DNA of 64,000 bases. It comes from an uncultured Pseudomonadales bacterium (lineage in GTDB: Bacteria; Pseudomonadota; Gammaproteobacteria; Pseudomonadales; Azotimanducaceae). A program made the position numbers and the translations under genes. Positions 49,994 to 59,894 of this stretch are shown in pieces. Each line of letters begins with the position of its first letter. Position 1 is the first letter of the stretch. The stretch covers positions 124,001 through 188,000 of the forward strand of contig CATOTI010000001.1 in NCBI GenBank assembly GCA_951813295.1, in the 5' to 3' direction. The notes beneath the pieces are model-generated. The model worked only from the letters and a program-made list of their open reading frames with translations, ran no database searches and was not told the origin of the DNA.

Positions 49994-52801
49994 ATGAGGC
50001 TTCGGATGGGTTCAAAGGTGAAACTCGGCGCCACGATTGTCGGGACCGTGTTCCTGACCGCGGTGTTCGCCTACTTTCTTGATCCGAGGCCGGAACGCGT
50101 TGGTGCCCCCGTCGTAGAAGGCGCGCCCGTGGATGCGATCGTTTTACCCGTTAATCCGAGCGATTTGTCGGTCGAGAGCCGAGCCGTTGAATCACCGACG
50201 GTGTCGAATCGAGCGACGGCGCCGATCGATGCGGCGGCGGCTAAATCAACCGCCCATCCCGTGATCGACGGGCGACTTCTCGCAATCGCCGCGGCGCCAC
50301 AGTCGACGTTCTGGACGCGTTTCGATGCCGTCGGTCGTGTGCAGGTCTATCTGCATCTCGACGAGACGTTCGCGCCGGTCGACATGACGGAGGTGTTGGC
50401 GCCGCATGGATTCGAACTCGAGATCCACAACGCCGATCTCGGTATCGCGTAAGGCTGGCTAGCGCCCGAGCGCCTCGAGGATGTGTCGCGTCTCGACTTC
50501 GTGACACGCATCACACCGCCCGTCTACGGACAACCGCGGCAAGGCTCCCGACTGACGGAAGGCGACGCGATCCAGCTCACGAACGAACTGCGCGTCCTCG
50601 GCCTCGACGGGGCAAGTGTGAAGGTCGGCGTCATCTCTGACGGTTTCAATGGTTGGACGCTGTCTCGTGATTCGGGCGATTTGCCGTCGGATGTGACGAC
50701 ATTTGGCGCGTGCGAGCCCCGCGAGGCGGATCTGGAAAACTGCCTGCAGGCCAACCAATGTAGTGAAGGCACGGCGATGGCGGAGATCATTCACGACATC
50801 GCGCCGCAGGCCGACCTCGCGATCGGCGCCGGATTGGGCTCGAGCCTCGAGTTCATCGATCGGGTGCGGGAACTCGTCGACGATTTTGGCGCTGACGTCG
50901 TCGTCGACGATCTCGGCTTCTTTGCGGAACCCTATTATGAAGATGGACCGATCGCACAGGCCGTCCGTGACGTCCTCGACGAGGTCGTCTACGTCTCGTC
51001 CGCCGGCAACACGGCGCACCTTCACTATGAGGGAGAGTTTCGCGCGGACGCGTCGGAAAACCATGACTTCGGTTCGGCGGCGGGGGGCGTGACCGACACA
51101 TCCATGTCGATCCTCGTCGGCGCGCAGTCGACGGTCGTTCCGATACTGCAGTGGAACGACGAATTCGGTCAGTCCCCCAACGATTTCGATTTTTCGCTCC
51201 TGGAGGATGGCAGCAGCGACCTCGCCTGCGACGGCTGTTCGAGTGTGTTGCCGCAGGATGGCGACGACGACCCGATCGAGGGGTTTTGCTTCTACAACAA
51301 CACCGACGTGACGGTTCGCAAGCACATCGAGATCAACCGGTTTTTGGGTGCGAACCGCCGTCTCGAACTCTTCCTCCTAGGCAACGCGAGGATCGAGGAA
51401 TACGGCGTCGAAGCGGGGAGCGTGTTCGGTCACGCCGCGGTACCGGACGCATTAGCGGTTGGGGCGATCGATGCCGCCGATCCCGCGAACGACGAGGTCG
51501 AGTTCTTCAGCTCCTGGGGACCGACCCGGATCGACTTTCCGACACTTGAGATCCGCTCGAAACCCGACCTGGTGTCGATCGACGGTGTATCCGTCACGGG
51601 CAACGGCGGATTCCCGACGACGTTCTACGGCACCTCCGCTTCGGCGCCGCACGTCGCGGGGCTCGCGGCCCTTCTGGCGGGCGCGGATAGCTCGTTCACC
51701 CCCGACGACATTCGCACCGCGATTCGTGGCGGTGCCTTCGACTTAGGTCCCGAAGGCTTCGACATGACCTACGGTTGGGGACGTGCCGACGCGCGCGGTT
51801 CGCTCGATGTCCTACGCCTCGATCTGGACGACGACGGCACGCTCAATTCATTCGATGCTTTTCCGTTCGATGCCAGCGAATCGACCGATACGGATGGTGA
51901 TCTGATCGGCGACACGGCGGATACCGACGATGACGGCGACGGTATGCCGGATGATTTTGAGATCGCGTCCGGCTTCCATGCGCTCGATGGCAGCGACGGC
52001 GACCTCGATGCCGACGGTGACGGCGTCTCGAACGCTCGAGAATTCGCGCTCGGCACCGACCCGCTCGACGCGGAGGATTTCGCGACGGCGTTGCACGAGA
52101 TTGGCTTGCTGCCGGCGTCGACGTCGCCGCTTCAGCAAGGCTTCGTGCGCATCACGAACCTGTCGATGCTCGAAGGCGCGGTGACGGTTAGCGCCGTCGA
52201 CGATACGGGCGTCGAAGGGCAGGGACCGATCACCTTTACGCTCGGGTCGCTCGAATCCAAGCAGTTCAACTCCGACGATGCCGAAGTCGGCAATGTCGAC
52301 AAAGGGCTCACCGGCGCGTTCGGCGACGGCGAGGGGAGTTGGCGTCTGACCATTAGCTCCACGCTTCAAATTCAGACCATGGGTTTCATCCGGACGACCG
52401 AAGGATTCATGACGTCGATGCACTCGGTCGCACCGTCGACAAGCGACGGTCGACTGCACGAGGTCGGTGTCTTCAACCCCGGAAGCAATACGCAGCAGGT
52501 GAGTCGACTTCGAATCACCAACCTCGGTTCAGCGGATTCGGTGGCAGAGATCTCGGGTATCGATGATGCGGGTGTACCGGGCGAAGGGACGGTGGTTGTC
52601 GAGCTGGGGCCGAATGAGACAACGGAAGTCTCGGCGCAGACGCTTGAGGCCGGTGGCGAGGCCGTGAAAGGCGCGCTCGGTGATGGTCAGGGGAAATGGC
52701 GCCTGACGGTCACGACGACCGAACCAGCGACGCTGCTCAGCTTGCTCGAGGCGCCCGGCGGTTATCTATCCAATCTCTCGCCGATCCAGAGCTCGGACTA
52801 G
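49994..52801 (+). pseudogene. Secreted subtilase-like (S8) protein interrupted by one in-frame TAA
   Basis: The frame starts MRLRMGSKVKLGATIVGTVF (membrane anchor or signal). It runs 152 codons and meets TAA at 50450-50452, then continues in the same frame: GWLAPERLEDVSRLDFVT. The peptidase domain has VKVGVISDGFN (Asp), EGTAMAEIIHDIAP where HGTH is expected (His replaced), and GTSASAPHVAGLAALLAG (Ser). Calcium-binding DxDxDG repeats of thrombospondin-3 type (about 51825-52070) follow, then two tandem homologous beta-domains (52135-52430 and 52505-52795). CAA to TAA would explain the stop. A downstream GTG at 50483 could reinitiate. Confidence 0.8.
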
Positions 52802-52809
52802 CGCTTTGT

Positions 52810-53178
52810 TCAGCTCGCGATCGCGCTAGTGAAGGTCGCCATGTCGAAATAGTCGCGCCATTCGCGAATCTTGCCGTCCTGCATCTCGAAGATGCCGAAG
52901 CAGGGTAGTTCGACGTTTTTGCCCCCAACGATCATGCGGTCCATGCGCTCGACCGCAACGCGGTCGCCGTCGGCAATGAGGCTCAGGATTTCCCAGTCGA
53001 CGTTTTTCCAATCGGCCGAAAAACCGCCGATGAAAGCCCGCAGGTTGTCGTGTCCGGAGATGGGTTGCGCTGGGATGTTGTGATAGACGCCGTCCGGTGC
53101 GAAGTAGTCGACGATCTCATCGACGTCGAGATTCGACCAGGCGTTGATGAAGGCGCGTACGGTTTCAGCGTTCGACAT
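52810..53178 (-). CDS. Limonene-1,2-epoxide hydrolase-like (LEH) protein
   Basis: A 122-residue NTF2-fold protein. LEH active-site pieces are visible: VYHNIP (Tyr and Asn of the water-binding set), VERMDRMIVGG (Arg-x-Asp) and WRDYFDMATF (second Asp). This D-R-D triad is diagnostic of limonene-epoxide-hydrolase-type enzymes, which open epoxides by direct water attack. The natural epoxide is unknown; terpenoid or steroid degradation is possible. It converges with the subtilase gene and is divergent from the S9 peptidase. Confidence 0.87.
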   Translation of the reverse strand: MSNAETVRAFINAWSNLDVDEIVDYFAPDGVYHNIPAQPISGHDNLRAFIGGFSADWKNVDWEILSLIADGDRVAVERMDRMIVGGKNVELPCFGIFEMQDGKIREWRDYFDMATFTSAIAS

Positions 53179-53296
53179 GTGATTTTCCCCTTGGCGACGA
53201 GCCCGAGTTTACGCGTGCTGTCGGCGAACGCCCGCATCGATGCGTTGTAGAGTGCGGCCGTCGGGGGTGGTACGGCCCATCATCGGAGAACGACCC

Positions 53297-55360
53297 ATGT
53301 TTCGAGCCCTTCTCTCTTTGCTAGTGCTTGTCGCGGCCGATGCTTTTGCGGCGAGCGATGTTTCGTTCGAGGACGTGATCTCGTTGCGTGCGGTGACGTC
53401 GACACCGGCGATCTCGCCCGACGGGAATGCCGTGCTCTTTTCTGTGCGTGGGGCGAACTGGAACGAAAACCGTTTCGAGACCGAGATCTGGCTCGCGCGC
53501 GACGACGATTCGCCGCATCGATTGGTCGACGGTGCCGCCGGACCGGCGGTCTGGTCGCCGGGCGGCGATTGGGTTGCGTTTTCGAAGCTGCAGGCCGGTA
53601 AACCGCAGCTGCATCTGATGCGTGCATCGGGTGGTGAAGCGTTTGTCGTGACCTCCGGGGATGAAGGTGTCGGCGCGTATGACTGGCATCCCGACGGGCA
53701 GATGATCACCTTCGTTCGTCTCGACGCGCCGGATGCTTCGATGAAATCCCGGGACGCGGACTACGGTTCGTTTGTCGTCGAAGGTGCGGATCTGCGCATG
53801 AATCATCTCTGGACGATCGATGTCTCGGCGTGGCTTGCGCGCACACCCGAAGCAAAACCCTGTGCGAGCGGTGCTGCAGCGGAAGACGATGCCAACGAGG
53901 ACGCTTGCGCGACCGCCGCTGAACGATTGACCGAGGGTGACTTCTCCGTCGTCGGATTCGATTGGGCGCCCGATGGTTCACGGCTCGTGATCACGCATCG
54001 CACCGATCCGCGCCTGCGGGGTTTCGGCGAGAGCGATCTGTCGATCGTCGATGGCGAAACAGGGGTAGTCACGCCACTGATCGTCAGACCCGGGCCGGAC
54101 TACGCCGCGGTCTGGTCACCCGATTCGGCGTCGGTCGCGTTCCTCACGGGCGATGGCAACAACCAGACGAGCATGTTCGCGACGACAAACATCGCTCGAA
54201 TCGATGTTGACGGTGGCACGCCCGTACGCCTTGCGGCGGATTACGACGAAATCCCGTTCGGTCTCGATTGGACCCGGCGGGGAATCTTCTTTGTCGCCTT
54301 CGACAAGACGCGTTCGTTGATCTACCGGGTTAATCCGGCCAATGGCGGCATCAAGGTCGAGTTCGATGAGCTTCGCAATGTACTCGGCGTCGACTATGCC
54401 GACGACGGCGCCACGATGGCGATGCTCGCGCATACGCCGACCACGTTGCCGGAGATCTACCGCGGTACGGCCCGGCGCCTCGATCGGGTCACGAATATGT
54501 CGCATCAGATCGGACCGTGGACGCTCGGGACGAGCGAAACCGTCGAATGGCAGAGCCGTGACGGCACAACGATCGAAGGCGTGCTGCGCAAACCCGCGGA
54601 TTTCGATCCGAACCGTCGCTATCCGCTCATGGTGGTGATTCACGGCGGACCGCGCGGGGTAGACCGCTTGTCGCCGACGGTGTCGTCGGTCTACCCGATC
54701 CATCAATGGCTCGCCAAGGGCGCGCTCGTACTGCACCCGAACTATCGCGGCTCCGCCGGTTACGGCGGGGCGTTCCGCGCGCTCAACTATCGCAATCTGG
54801 GCGTCGGCGATGCGTGGGATGTGCTGTCGGGTGTCGATCACCTCGTGGGGCTTGGCATGGTCGACACCGATCGGGTGGGCGCCATGGGATGGAGCCAGGG
54901 CGGCTATATCTCGGCGTTTCTGACGACTAACTCCGACCGGTTCGCTGCCATCTCGGTGGGCGCGGGAATCTCGAACTGGATGACGTACTACGTCAACACC
55001 GACATCCCGCCGTTTACCCGGCAGTACCTCGGTGCGACGCCTTGGGAAGACCCGGAGGTTTACGCGCTCACGTCTCCGATGACCAACATCACCGCCGCGT
55101 CGACACCGACCCTGATTCAGCACGGCGAATTCGATCGGCGGGTGCCGACGCCGAACGCGTATGAACTCGCCATGGGCCTCGCGGACGTGGGCGTCGAGAC
55201 CGAACTCATCGTCTACAAGGGTTTCGGCCACGGCATCACCAAGCCCAAGGAACGGCTTGCCGCCGTCTGGCACAACTGGCGTTGGTTCGCGCGCCACATC
55301 TGGGGCGAGGCGGTCGATTTGCCGATCGACGCCGCACCGGAAGGCGACGCCAGCGACTGA
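53297..55360 (+). CDS. S9 family prolyl oligopeptidase/dipeptidyl-peptidase-like exported peptidase
   Basis: A 687-residue protein. A signal peptide (MFRALLSLLVLVAADAFA) is followed by a propeller with WD40-like PD40 blades (AISPDGNAVLFSVRG, WSPGGDWVAFSK, WAPDGSRLVIT). The C-terminal alpha/beta-hydrolase has VVIHGGPRG, GWSQGGYISAF (catalytic Ser), EFDRRVPTPNA (Asp) and GFGHGITKP (His). It cleaves peptides, probably in the periplasm. GGAGAAC precedes the ATG at 53297; the frame is open upstream but precedes the signal. Confidence 0.93.
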   Translation: MFRALLSLLVLVAADAFAASDVSFEDVISLRAVTSTPAISPDGNAVLFSVRGANWNENRFETEIWLARDDDSPHRLVDGAAGPAVWSPGGDWVAFSKLQAGKPQLHLMRASGGEAFVVTSGDEGVGAYDWHPDGQMITFVRLDAPDASMKSRDADYGSFVVEGADLRMNHLWTIDVSAWLARTPEAKPCASGAAAEDDANEDACATAAERLTEGDFSVVGFDWAPDGSRLVITHRTDPRLRGFGESDLSIVDGETGVVTPLIVRPGPDYAAVWSPDSASVAFLTGDGNNQTSMFATTNIARIDVDGGTPVRLAADYDEIPFGLDWTRRGIFFVAFDKTRSLIYRVNPANGGIKVEFDELRNVLGVDYADDGATMAMLAHTPTTLPEIYRGTARRLDRVTNMSHQIGPWTLGTSETVEWQSRDGTTIEGVLRKPADFDPNRRYPLMVVIHGGPRGVDRLSPTVSSVYPIHQWLAKGALVLHPNYRGSAGYGGAFRALNYRNLGVGDAWDVLSGVDHLVGLGMVDTDRVGAMGWSQGGYISAFLTTNSDRFAAISVGAGISNWMTYYVNTDIPPFTRQYLGATPWEDPEVYALTSPMTNITAASTPTLIQHGEFDRRVPTPNAYELAMGLADVGVETELIVYKGFGHGITKPKERLAAVWHNWRWFARHIWGEAVDLPIDAAPEGDASD

Positions 55361-55363
55361 GGT

Positions 55364-55927
55364 TTAGCGGGGCGTTAGCTCGAAGAGCCACAGCGTGCCG
55401 TCGGCGACCTGGCGGCGCATATCGGCGAGCAGGGCGTCGCGCGCATCGTCTGTATCTGGGATACCCATCGTGGGGGCAACGTACTTTGCGCCGATCTGGC
55501 GCAATATCGGATCGAGCGCGGGGCCCTCGCGAAACCGCACGAGCATGCGTTCGTAGATGGTGTCGTCGACACGCAGCAGCGCTCGGCCGTCGACCTCGGC
55601 TTCGGGCGGCCATTGCTTCCAGAGCTTGCCGAAGGAGGTCGTCATATATCCGCTCGGGATGAAGATCCGCCCGTCGTGCTCGGCAATCCAGGTGGTGCGG
55701 GAGCGCGCCGGCTCGAGGAGCTGAAACTCGACCTCGCTACGTGTCCGCATCGCGCGCCAGTCCGGTTCCGGCCCGCTATAGAGTTCGCCGGTCGTGAACG
55801 GGCCACCCGCGACGATGCCGCTTGGACCATCGGCGAAGCGCATGGCGAACACGTAGATCGCGATGACGAGGATGAGTGCCAGGAAGACTAGGCCGATCCA
55901 TTTGAGGATTGAGAAGACCGCTGTCAT
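55364..55927 (-). CDS. Unrecognised single-span membrane-anchored protein
   Basis: A 187-residue protein: an N-terminal membrane anchor (ILKWIGLVFLALILVIAIYVF, about residues 6-26) and a soluble domain, presumably periplasmic, with IVAGGPFTTGELY, RTTWIAEHDGRIFIPSGYM, LLRVDDTIYERMLVRF and LWLFELTPR. I do not recognise the family. The alternating strands suggest a small beta-barrel, possibly related to the DUF385-like protein at 14293. It converges tail to tail with the S9 peptidase gene (3-base gap). Confidence 0.65.
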   Translation of the reverse strand: MTAVFSILKWIGLVFLALILVIAIYVFAMRFADGPSGIVAGGPFTTGELYSGPEPDWRAMRTRSEVEFQLLEPARSRTTWIAEHDGRIFIPSGYMTTSFGKLWKQWPPEAEVDGRALLRVDDTIYERMLVRFREGPALDPILRQIGAKYVAPTMGIPDTDDARDALLADMRRQVADGTLWLFELTPR

Positions 55928-56096
55928 GGATTGATCCGCCTTCGAGTTCGTCTGTCGATCATATCGCCAGGACAGAGCGACGCGCCTCCTATCGCGTCGC
56001 CGTCTGGCCGAAAAGGTTTCCCGGAGCAACGTTTAAGGCTTGTCGTGGCGACGACCCGTGACGAACATGTCAGGCAATCGATGAGAAGGATGCGCC

Positions 56097-56945
56097 ATGC
56101 GATTGGAAGGAGAGGTGGCGATCGTCACCGGCGGAGGATCGGGCCTCGGTAAGGCGATCGTTGAACGATTCGTCCGCGAGGGCGCGAAGGTCGGCGTTTT
56201 GGATCGTTCGGCGGATCGTTGCGACGCTCTCGTGACGCGATGGGGTGAAGACGTCGTGTGTACGGTCGGTGACGTTCGCTCCTATACGGACAACGAAGCG
56301 GCGATTGCCGCGACGCTCGAGCGTTTCGGCCGACTCGACTGTGCGGTCGGCAACGCCGGGATCTGGGATTACAACGTGACGCTCGCCGACCTACCCGTGG
56401 AGAAGCTCGAAACGTCCTTCCACGAGCTTTTCGACATCAACGTGCTCGGCTACATGATGTTGTCGAAAGCGGCGTTGAAGCCACTGGCGGAGACCCGCGG
56501 TTCGATGATTTTCACGGTATCGAATGCCGGTTTTCTCCCGGCCGGCGGGGGGATGCTCTACACGGCGACCAAACACGCGGTGGTCGGCATGATCCGGCAG
56601 CTCGCTTATGAACTCGCACCGTACGTGCGCGTGAACGGCGTCGCGCCGGGCCCCATCCCGACGCAACTCGGTGGCCCGGCGAGTCTCGGCATGGGCGAGC
56701 GGAAGTTCCCGGGTGAGCGGATCGCGGCCGGCGCGCAGGATTTCATGCCGCTCGGGCGCGTACCGATGCCCGCGGAGTACGCGGGTGCCTATGTGTTTTT
56801 TGCTTCGCGCGAGGATCACCTACCGGCGACCGGTACGGTTCTCAACCACGACGGCGGATTCGGCGTACGCGGGATCGGCGCGGTGCCTCGCGGTGGCGAT
56901 GATCTTCTGGACAAGCTCTCTCGTGAGGGCGAGGAAAACGAATGA
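56097..56945 (+). CDS. BphB-like cis-dihydrodiol dehydrogenase family SDR
   Basis: A 282-residue SDR: VAIVTGGGSGLGKAIVERFV, GNAGIWDYN, LFDINVLGYMMLSKAALKPL and SMIFTVSNAGFLPAGGGMLY then TATKHAVVGMIRQLAYELAP, RVNGVAPGPIPT. The WDYN and SNAGFxPxGGGxLY stretches are typical of cis-2,3-dihydrobiphenyl-2,3-diol dehydrogenases. No ring-hydroxylating dioxygenase is adjacent, so an analogous diol may be the substrate. AGAAGGA precedes the ATG. It overlaps the next gene by four bases. Confidence 0.9.
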   Translation: MRLEGEVAIVTGGGSGLGKAIVERFVREGAKVGVLDRSADRCDALVTRWGEDVVCTVGDVRSYTDNEAAIAATLERFGRLDCAVGNAGIWDYNVTLADLPVEKLETSFHELFDINVLGYMMLSKAALKPLAETRGSMIFTVSNAGFLPAGGGMLYTATKHAVVGMIRQLAYELAPYVRVNGVAPGPIPTQLGGPASLGMGERKFPGERIAAGAQDFMPLGRVPMPAEYAGAYVFFASREDHLPATGTVLNHDGGFGVRGIGAVPRGGDDLLDKLSREGEENE

Positions 56946-58009
56946 AGTACTCGGTAGCTTTTGCGTCGGAAACGGACTCCTGGCGCTGGACCAAGAAGGC
57001 CGAAGGGCTCGGCTATCACGCCGCGTGGTTCTACGACACGCAGCTTCTGAACCCCGACGTTTTTATCTGCATGGCGTTGGCAGCGCATGAGACGGACCGT
57101 ATTCGCCTCGGCACCGGGGTTCTCGTCCCGTCGAACCGGATCGAGCCGGTGACCGCCAACGCGCTCGCCTCGCTCAACAAGATCGCGCCGGGTCGGATCG
57201 ATTTCGGCGTCGGCACTGGCTTTACGGCGCGGCGCACGATGGGATTGGGCGCAATGACGCTCGCGCGAACGCGCCAGTACATCGAACGTGTCCAGGCGCT
57301 ACTCGAGAACGAGATCGTCGAATGGGACTTCGAGGGGCAGCAGCGAAAGATCGGCTTCCTGAACCCCGACCTCGGTCTGATCGACACGGGCGCTTCGATC
57401 CCGCTCTGGTTCTCAGCGTTCGGGCCCAGGGCAAAAGCACTTTCCGCCGAGCTCTCCGCCGGCTGGCTCAACTTCGGTACCCAAGGCGCGGCGGAAGCGC
57501 TCGATGAAGCCCGCGACGCCTGGACGACGGCTGGCCATTCGGCCGAGACGCTGCAGTCGAATCTGTTCTTTCTAGGCGCGGTGCTCGATGGTGAAAGCGA
57601 CGATCAGAAACTGATGCAACAGGCGGCGCCGCTGACGGCGGTGATGTTCCACAACTTTGCCGACGATACGGGACCGATGGGCGGGGCCAACCTGCCACGC
57701 GGGCCGCTCTCGAACGTCGTCGCGCAGTATCTAGAGACCCACGCGAACTACGAGCCGGCGGATGCGAAGTATCTGAAGAACCATCGAGGCCACTTGATGT
57801 TCGTGCGGCCCGAGGAGACGCATGTCACGCCGGAGCTCGTCAAGAACACGACGATGAGCGGTACGCGCGAGGAACTGATCGAGCGCATCCAGGCGCTCGA
57901 GAATACCGGCTACAGTCAGGTGACCGTGCAACTCGTACACGGTCACGAGGAAGCGATCGAGGAATGGGCCGATGTTTTCCGAGGGGCCGGCTGCGAAGCG
58001 GCGGCGTAG
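56942..58009 (+). CDS. Luciferase-like (LLM class) flavin/F420-dependent oxidoreductase
   Basis: A 355-residue TIM-barrel protein: MKYSVAFASETDSWRWTKKA, RIRLGTGVLVPSNRIEPVTANALASL and IDFGVGTGFTARRTMG, LARTRQYIERVQALLE, IPLWFSAFGPRA, and GTREELIERIQALENTGYSQ. It is of normal LLM length. ATGA overlap with the dihydrodiol-dehydrogenase-like gene implies joint function, perhaps successive oxidation of one substrate. The sequence alone does not separate FMNH2 from F420 use. Confidence 0.9.
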   Translation: MKYSVAFASETDSWRWTKKAEGLGYHAAWFYDTQLLNPDVFICMALAAHETDRIRLGTGVLVPSNRIEPVTANALASLNKIAPGRIDFGVGTGFTARRTMGLGAMTLARTRQYIERVQALLENEIVEWDFEGQQRKIGFLNPDLGLIDTGASIPLWFSAFGPRAKALSAELSAGWLNFGTQGAAEALDEARDAWTTAGHSAETLQSNLFFLGAVLDGESDDQKLMQQAAPLTAVMFHNFADDTGPMGGANLPRGPLSNVVAQYLETHANYEPADAKYLKNHRGHLMFVRPEETHVTPELVKNTTMSGTREELIERIQALENTGYSQVTVQLVHGHEEAIEEWADVFRGAGCEAAA

Positions 58010-58143
58010 CTCGAACGTGATGGCGAACGGCTCGATCGACCCCATCGGCTGGGTCGTACGCACGTAGAAAGGCCGGCAGGTCTCGCAGGACCGCATTACT
58101 GTGGATGCGCGTACGGCTCGAGAGTCGCGAGGAGGCGAGCAGG

Positions 58144-58536
58144 ATGACGATTCGGAGTCCTTGTGGATGGGCGGTGGTGCTGATGCTTCTCGGCACCTTC
58201 GTTACCAGTGGGTGCGAGCAGACGCCCGAAGTGGACATGCAGCCGGGTGAGACGGGATTTCCGCCGGAACGCATCAGCGATGCCACGCGAATCGGTGCGC
58301 TCTGGGCGCGAACTTGTGCCCTGTGTCACGTGGATGGTAATGCCGGCGCACCGATCGTCGGCGATCAGGATGCTTGGGCAGCACGGGTCGCGAAGGGGCG
58401 GGAAGCGCTCATGACGAACACGCTCGATGGGTTGGGAAGCATGCCGCCCCTCGGCTACTGCATGGCGTGCACGCGGTCCGATTTCGATGCGTTGATCGAT
58501 CTGACGATCGGTGCCGCACCCGACGGAGCGAAATGA
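58144..58536 (+). CDS. Cytochrome c5-type lipoprotein
   Basis: A 130-residue protein: signal with lipobox (MLLGTFVTSGC), then CALCH haem-binding C-x2-C-H (about residues 66-70), GAPIVGDQDAWAARVAKG and MPPLGYCMACTRSDFDALIDL, where MPP contains the Met ligand and the C-x2-C is the c5-type disulfide. GAGGAGG upstream. It would take electrons at the membrane, plausibly from the FAD oxidase encoded next, whose ATG overlaps this stop. Confidence 0.9.
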   Translation: MTIRSPCGWAVVLMLLGTFVTSGCEQTPEVDMQPGETGFPPERISDATRIGALWARTCALCHVDGNAGAPIVGDQDAWAARVAKGREALMTNTLDGLGSMPPLGYCMACTRSDFDALIDLTIGAAPDGAK

Positions 58537-59894
58537 TGGCGCAAACGAGACGACAATTTTTTGCTCGCAGTGCACTCGCGGGATTTGGTCTCGCGGCGTT
58601 TGGTGCAGCACCAGACGTCGTGCCGACACCTTGGCGCAACTGGTCCGGGCACCTGTCGGCCACACCCGCCGGACGGTTTTCGCCCGCTTCGGATGAAGAG
58701 CTCGCGGCGATTCTGGCCAGGAGCACGACGCCTTTTCGGCCCGTCGGCGCCGGACATTCGTTCTCCCCGCTCGTACCCACGGACGGACACCTCATCGCCC
58801 TCGATCGGTTGAGCGGACTCATCGCGCACGATCCCGCCAATCTGCGCGCAACGTTCGGTGGCGGCACGCGGCTTTCGGACGTCGGCGCGCAGCTGGGCGC
58901 GATCGGTCAAGCGATGTCGATTCTGCCGGATATCGACCGGCAGACGCTGGCTGGCGCGACGGCGACGGCGACGCACGGCACGGGGATCGAGTTTCCTTGC
59001 CTTTCGGGCTACGTGACGGATCTCCGACTCATCACGCCGTCCGGCGAGGTGCTGGACCTCGATGCGGAAGACGAACGGTTCGGCGCGGCGCAGGTCAGCC
59101 TTGGCGCGCTCGGCGTCGTGACGCGGATGACGATTCAGAACCGCAGTCCCTATCGGCTGAAGGCGCGCAATTGGGCGCAACCGATCGAGGACGTTCTCGC
59201 CACGTTCGACGAATCGGCGGCGGCGCATCGACATTTCGAAATGTTCCCGCTCACCCATTCGAACTATGCGTTGGTGCTCGCGATCGACGAGACGACCGAG
59301 CCTGTCAACAATCCGCCGCCCGATCCCGAAGAGAGTGCGGCGTTTGCCGCAGCGATGGCCGCGTGGGCGAGCCTGCCGCCGCGCGAGCGATTACCTCTGA
59401 TCGACGGCATGGCCGCGCAGATCGGCGAGACGAGTGCGGTCGACGACTCCTACAAGATTCTCTCGAACATTCGAAACGGCCGATTCAATGAGATGGAGTA
59501 TTCCGTGCCGGTCGAAGCGGGCGCCGACTGCTTGCGCGAGGTGCTGCGGACCATCATCGACAACGAGGTGGATGTCGTCTTCCCGCTCGAGTATCGCTAC
59601 GTTCGCCGTGACGACACGTGGATCGGCATGAGCGCGGGTGATCACGATCATGCTGCGATCTCGGTCCATCGGATGGCGGGGGCGGACTTCCAGCCGTTGT
59701 TCGATCTCGTCGAACCGATCTTCTGGAGATACGACGGCCGGCCGCACTGGGGCAAGGTTCACTCGTTGGGCGCGCGCGAACTACGCGCCTTGTATCCCCG
59801 TTTCGACGATTTTCGCTCGTTGCGACGAGAGCTCGATCCCGAGAGAAGACTCTTGAATCCGCACCTTCAGAAAGTCTTCGGCGAACCGACCTGA
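58533..59894 (+). CDS. Tat-exported FAD-linked (aldonolactone oxidase-like) oxidoreductase
   Basis: A 453-residue protein: Tat signal MMAQTRRQFFARSALAGFGL, then the PCMH-type FAD domain with FRPVGAGHSFSPLVPTDGHL (HSF: covalent flavin His), LAGATATATHGTG and SLGALGVVTRMTI. The ALO C-terminal domain has GKVHSLGARELRALYPRFDD. Family members oxidise sugar lactones such as L-gulono- or D-arabinono-lactone. Export and the adjacent cytochrome c suggest a periplasmic dehydrogenase passing electrons to cytochrome rather than O2. Overlaps both neighbours. Confidence 0.92.
   Translation: MMAQTRRQFFARSALAGFGLAAFGAAPDVVPTPWRNWSGHLSATPAGRFSPASDEELAAILARSTTPFRPVGAGHSFSPLVPTDGHLIALDRLSGLIAHDPANLRATFGGGTRLSDVGAQLGAIGQAMSILPDIDRQTLAGATATATHGTGIEFPCLSGYVTDLRLITPSGEVLDLDAEDERFGAAQVSLGALGVVTRMTIQNRSPYRLKARNWAQPIEDVLATFDESAAAHRHFEMFPLTHSNYALVLAIDETTEPVNNPPPDPEESAAFAAAMAAWASLPPRERLPLIDGMAAQIGETSAVDDSYKILSNIRNGRFNEMEYSVPVEAGADCLREVLRTIIDNEVDVVFPLEYRYVRRDDTWIGMSAGDHDHAAISVHRMAGADFQPLFDLVEPIFWRYDGRPHWGKVHSLGARELRALYPRFDDFRSLRRELDPERRLLNPHLQKVFGEPT

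Noticed and set aside
54116..55297. A 393-codon minus-strand open frame
   Set aside because: Shadow of the S9 peptidase; no recognisable fold, signal or ribosome site.
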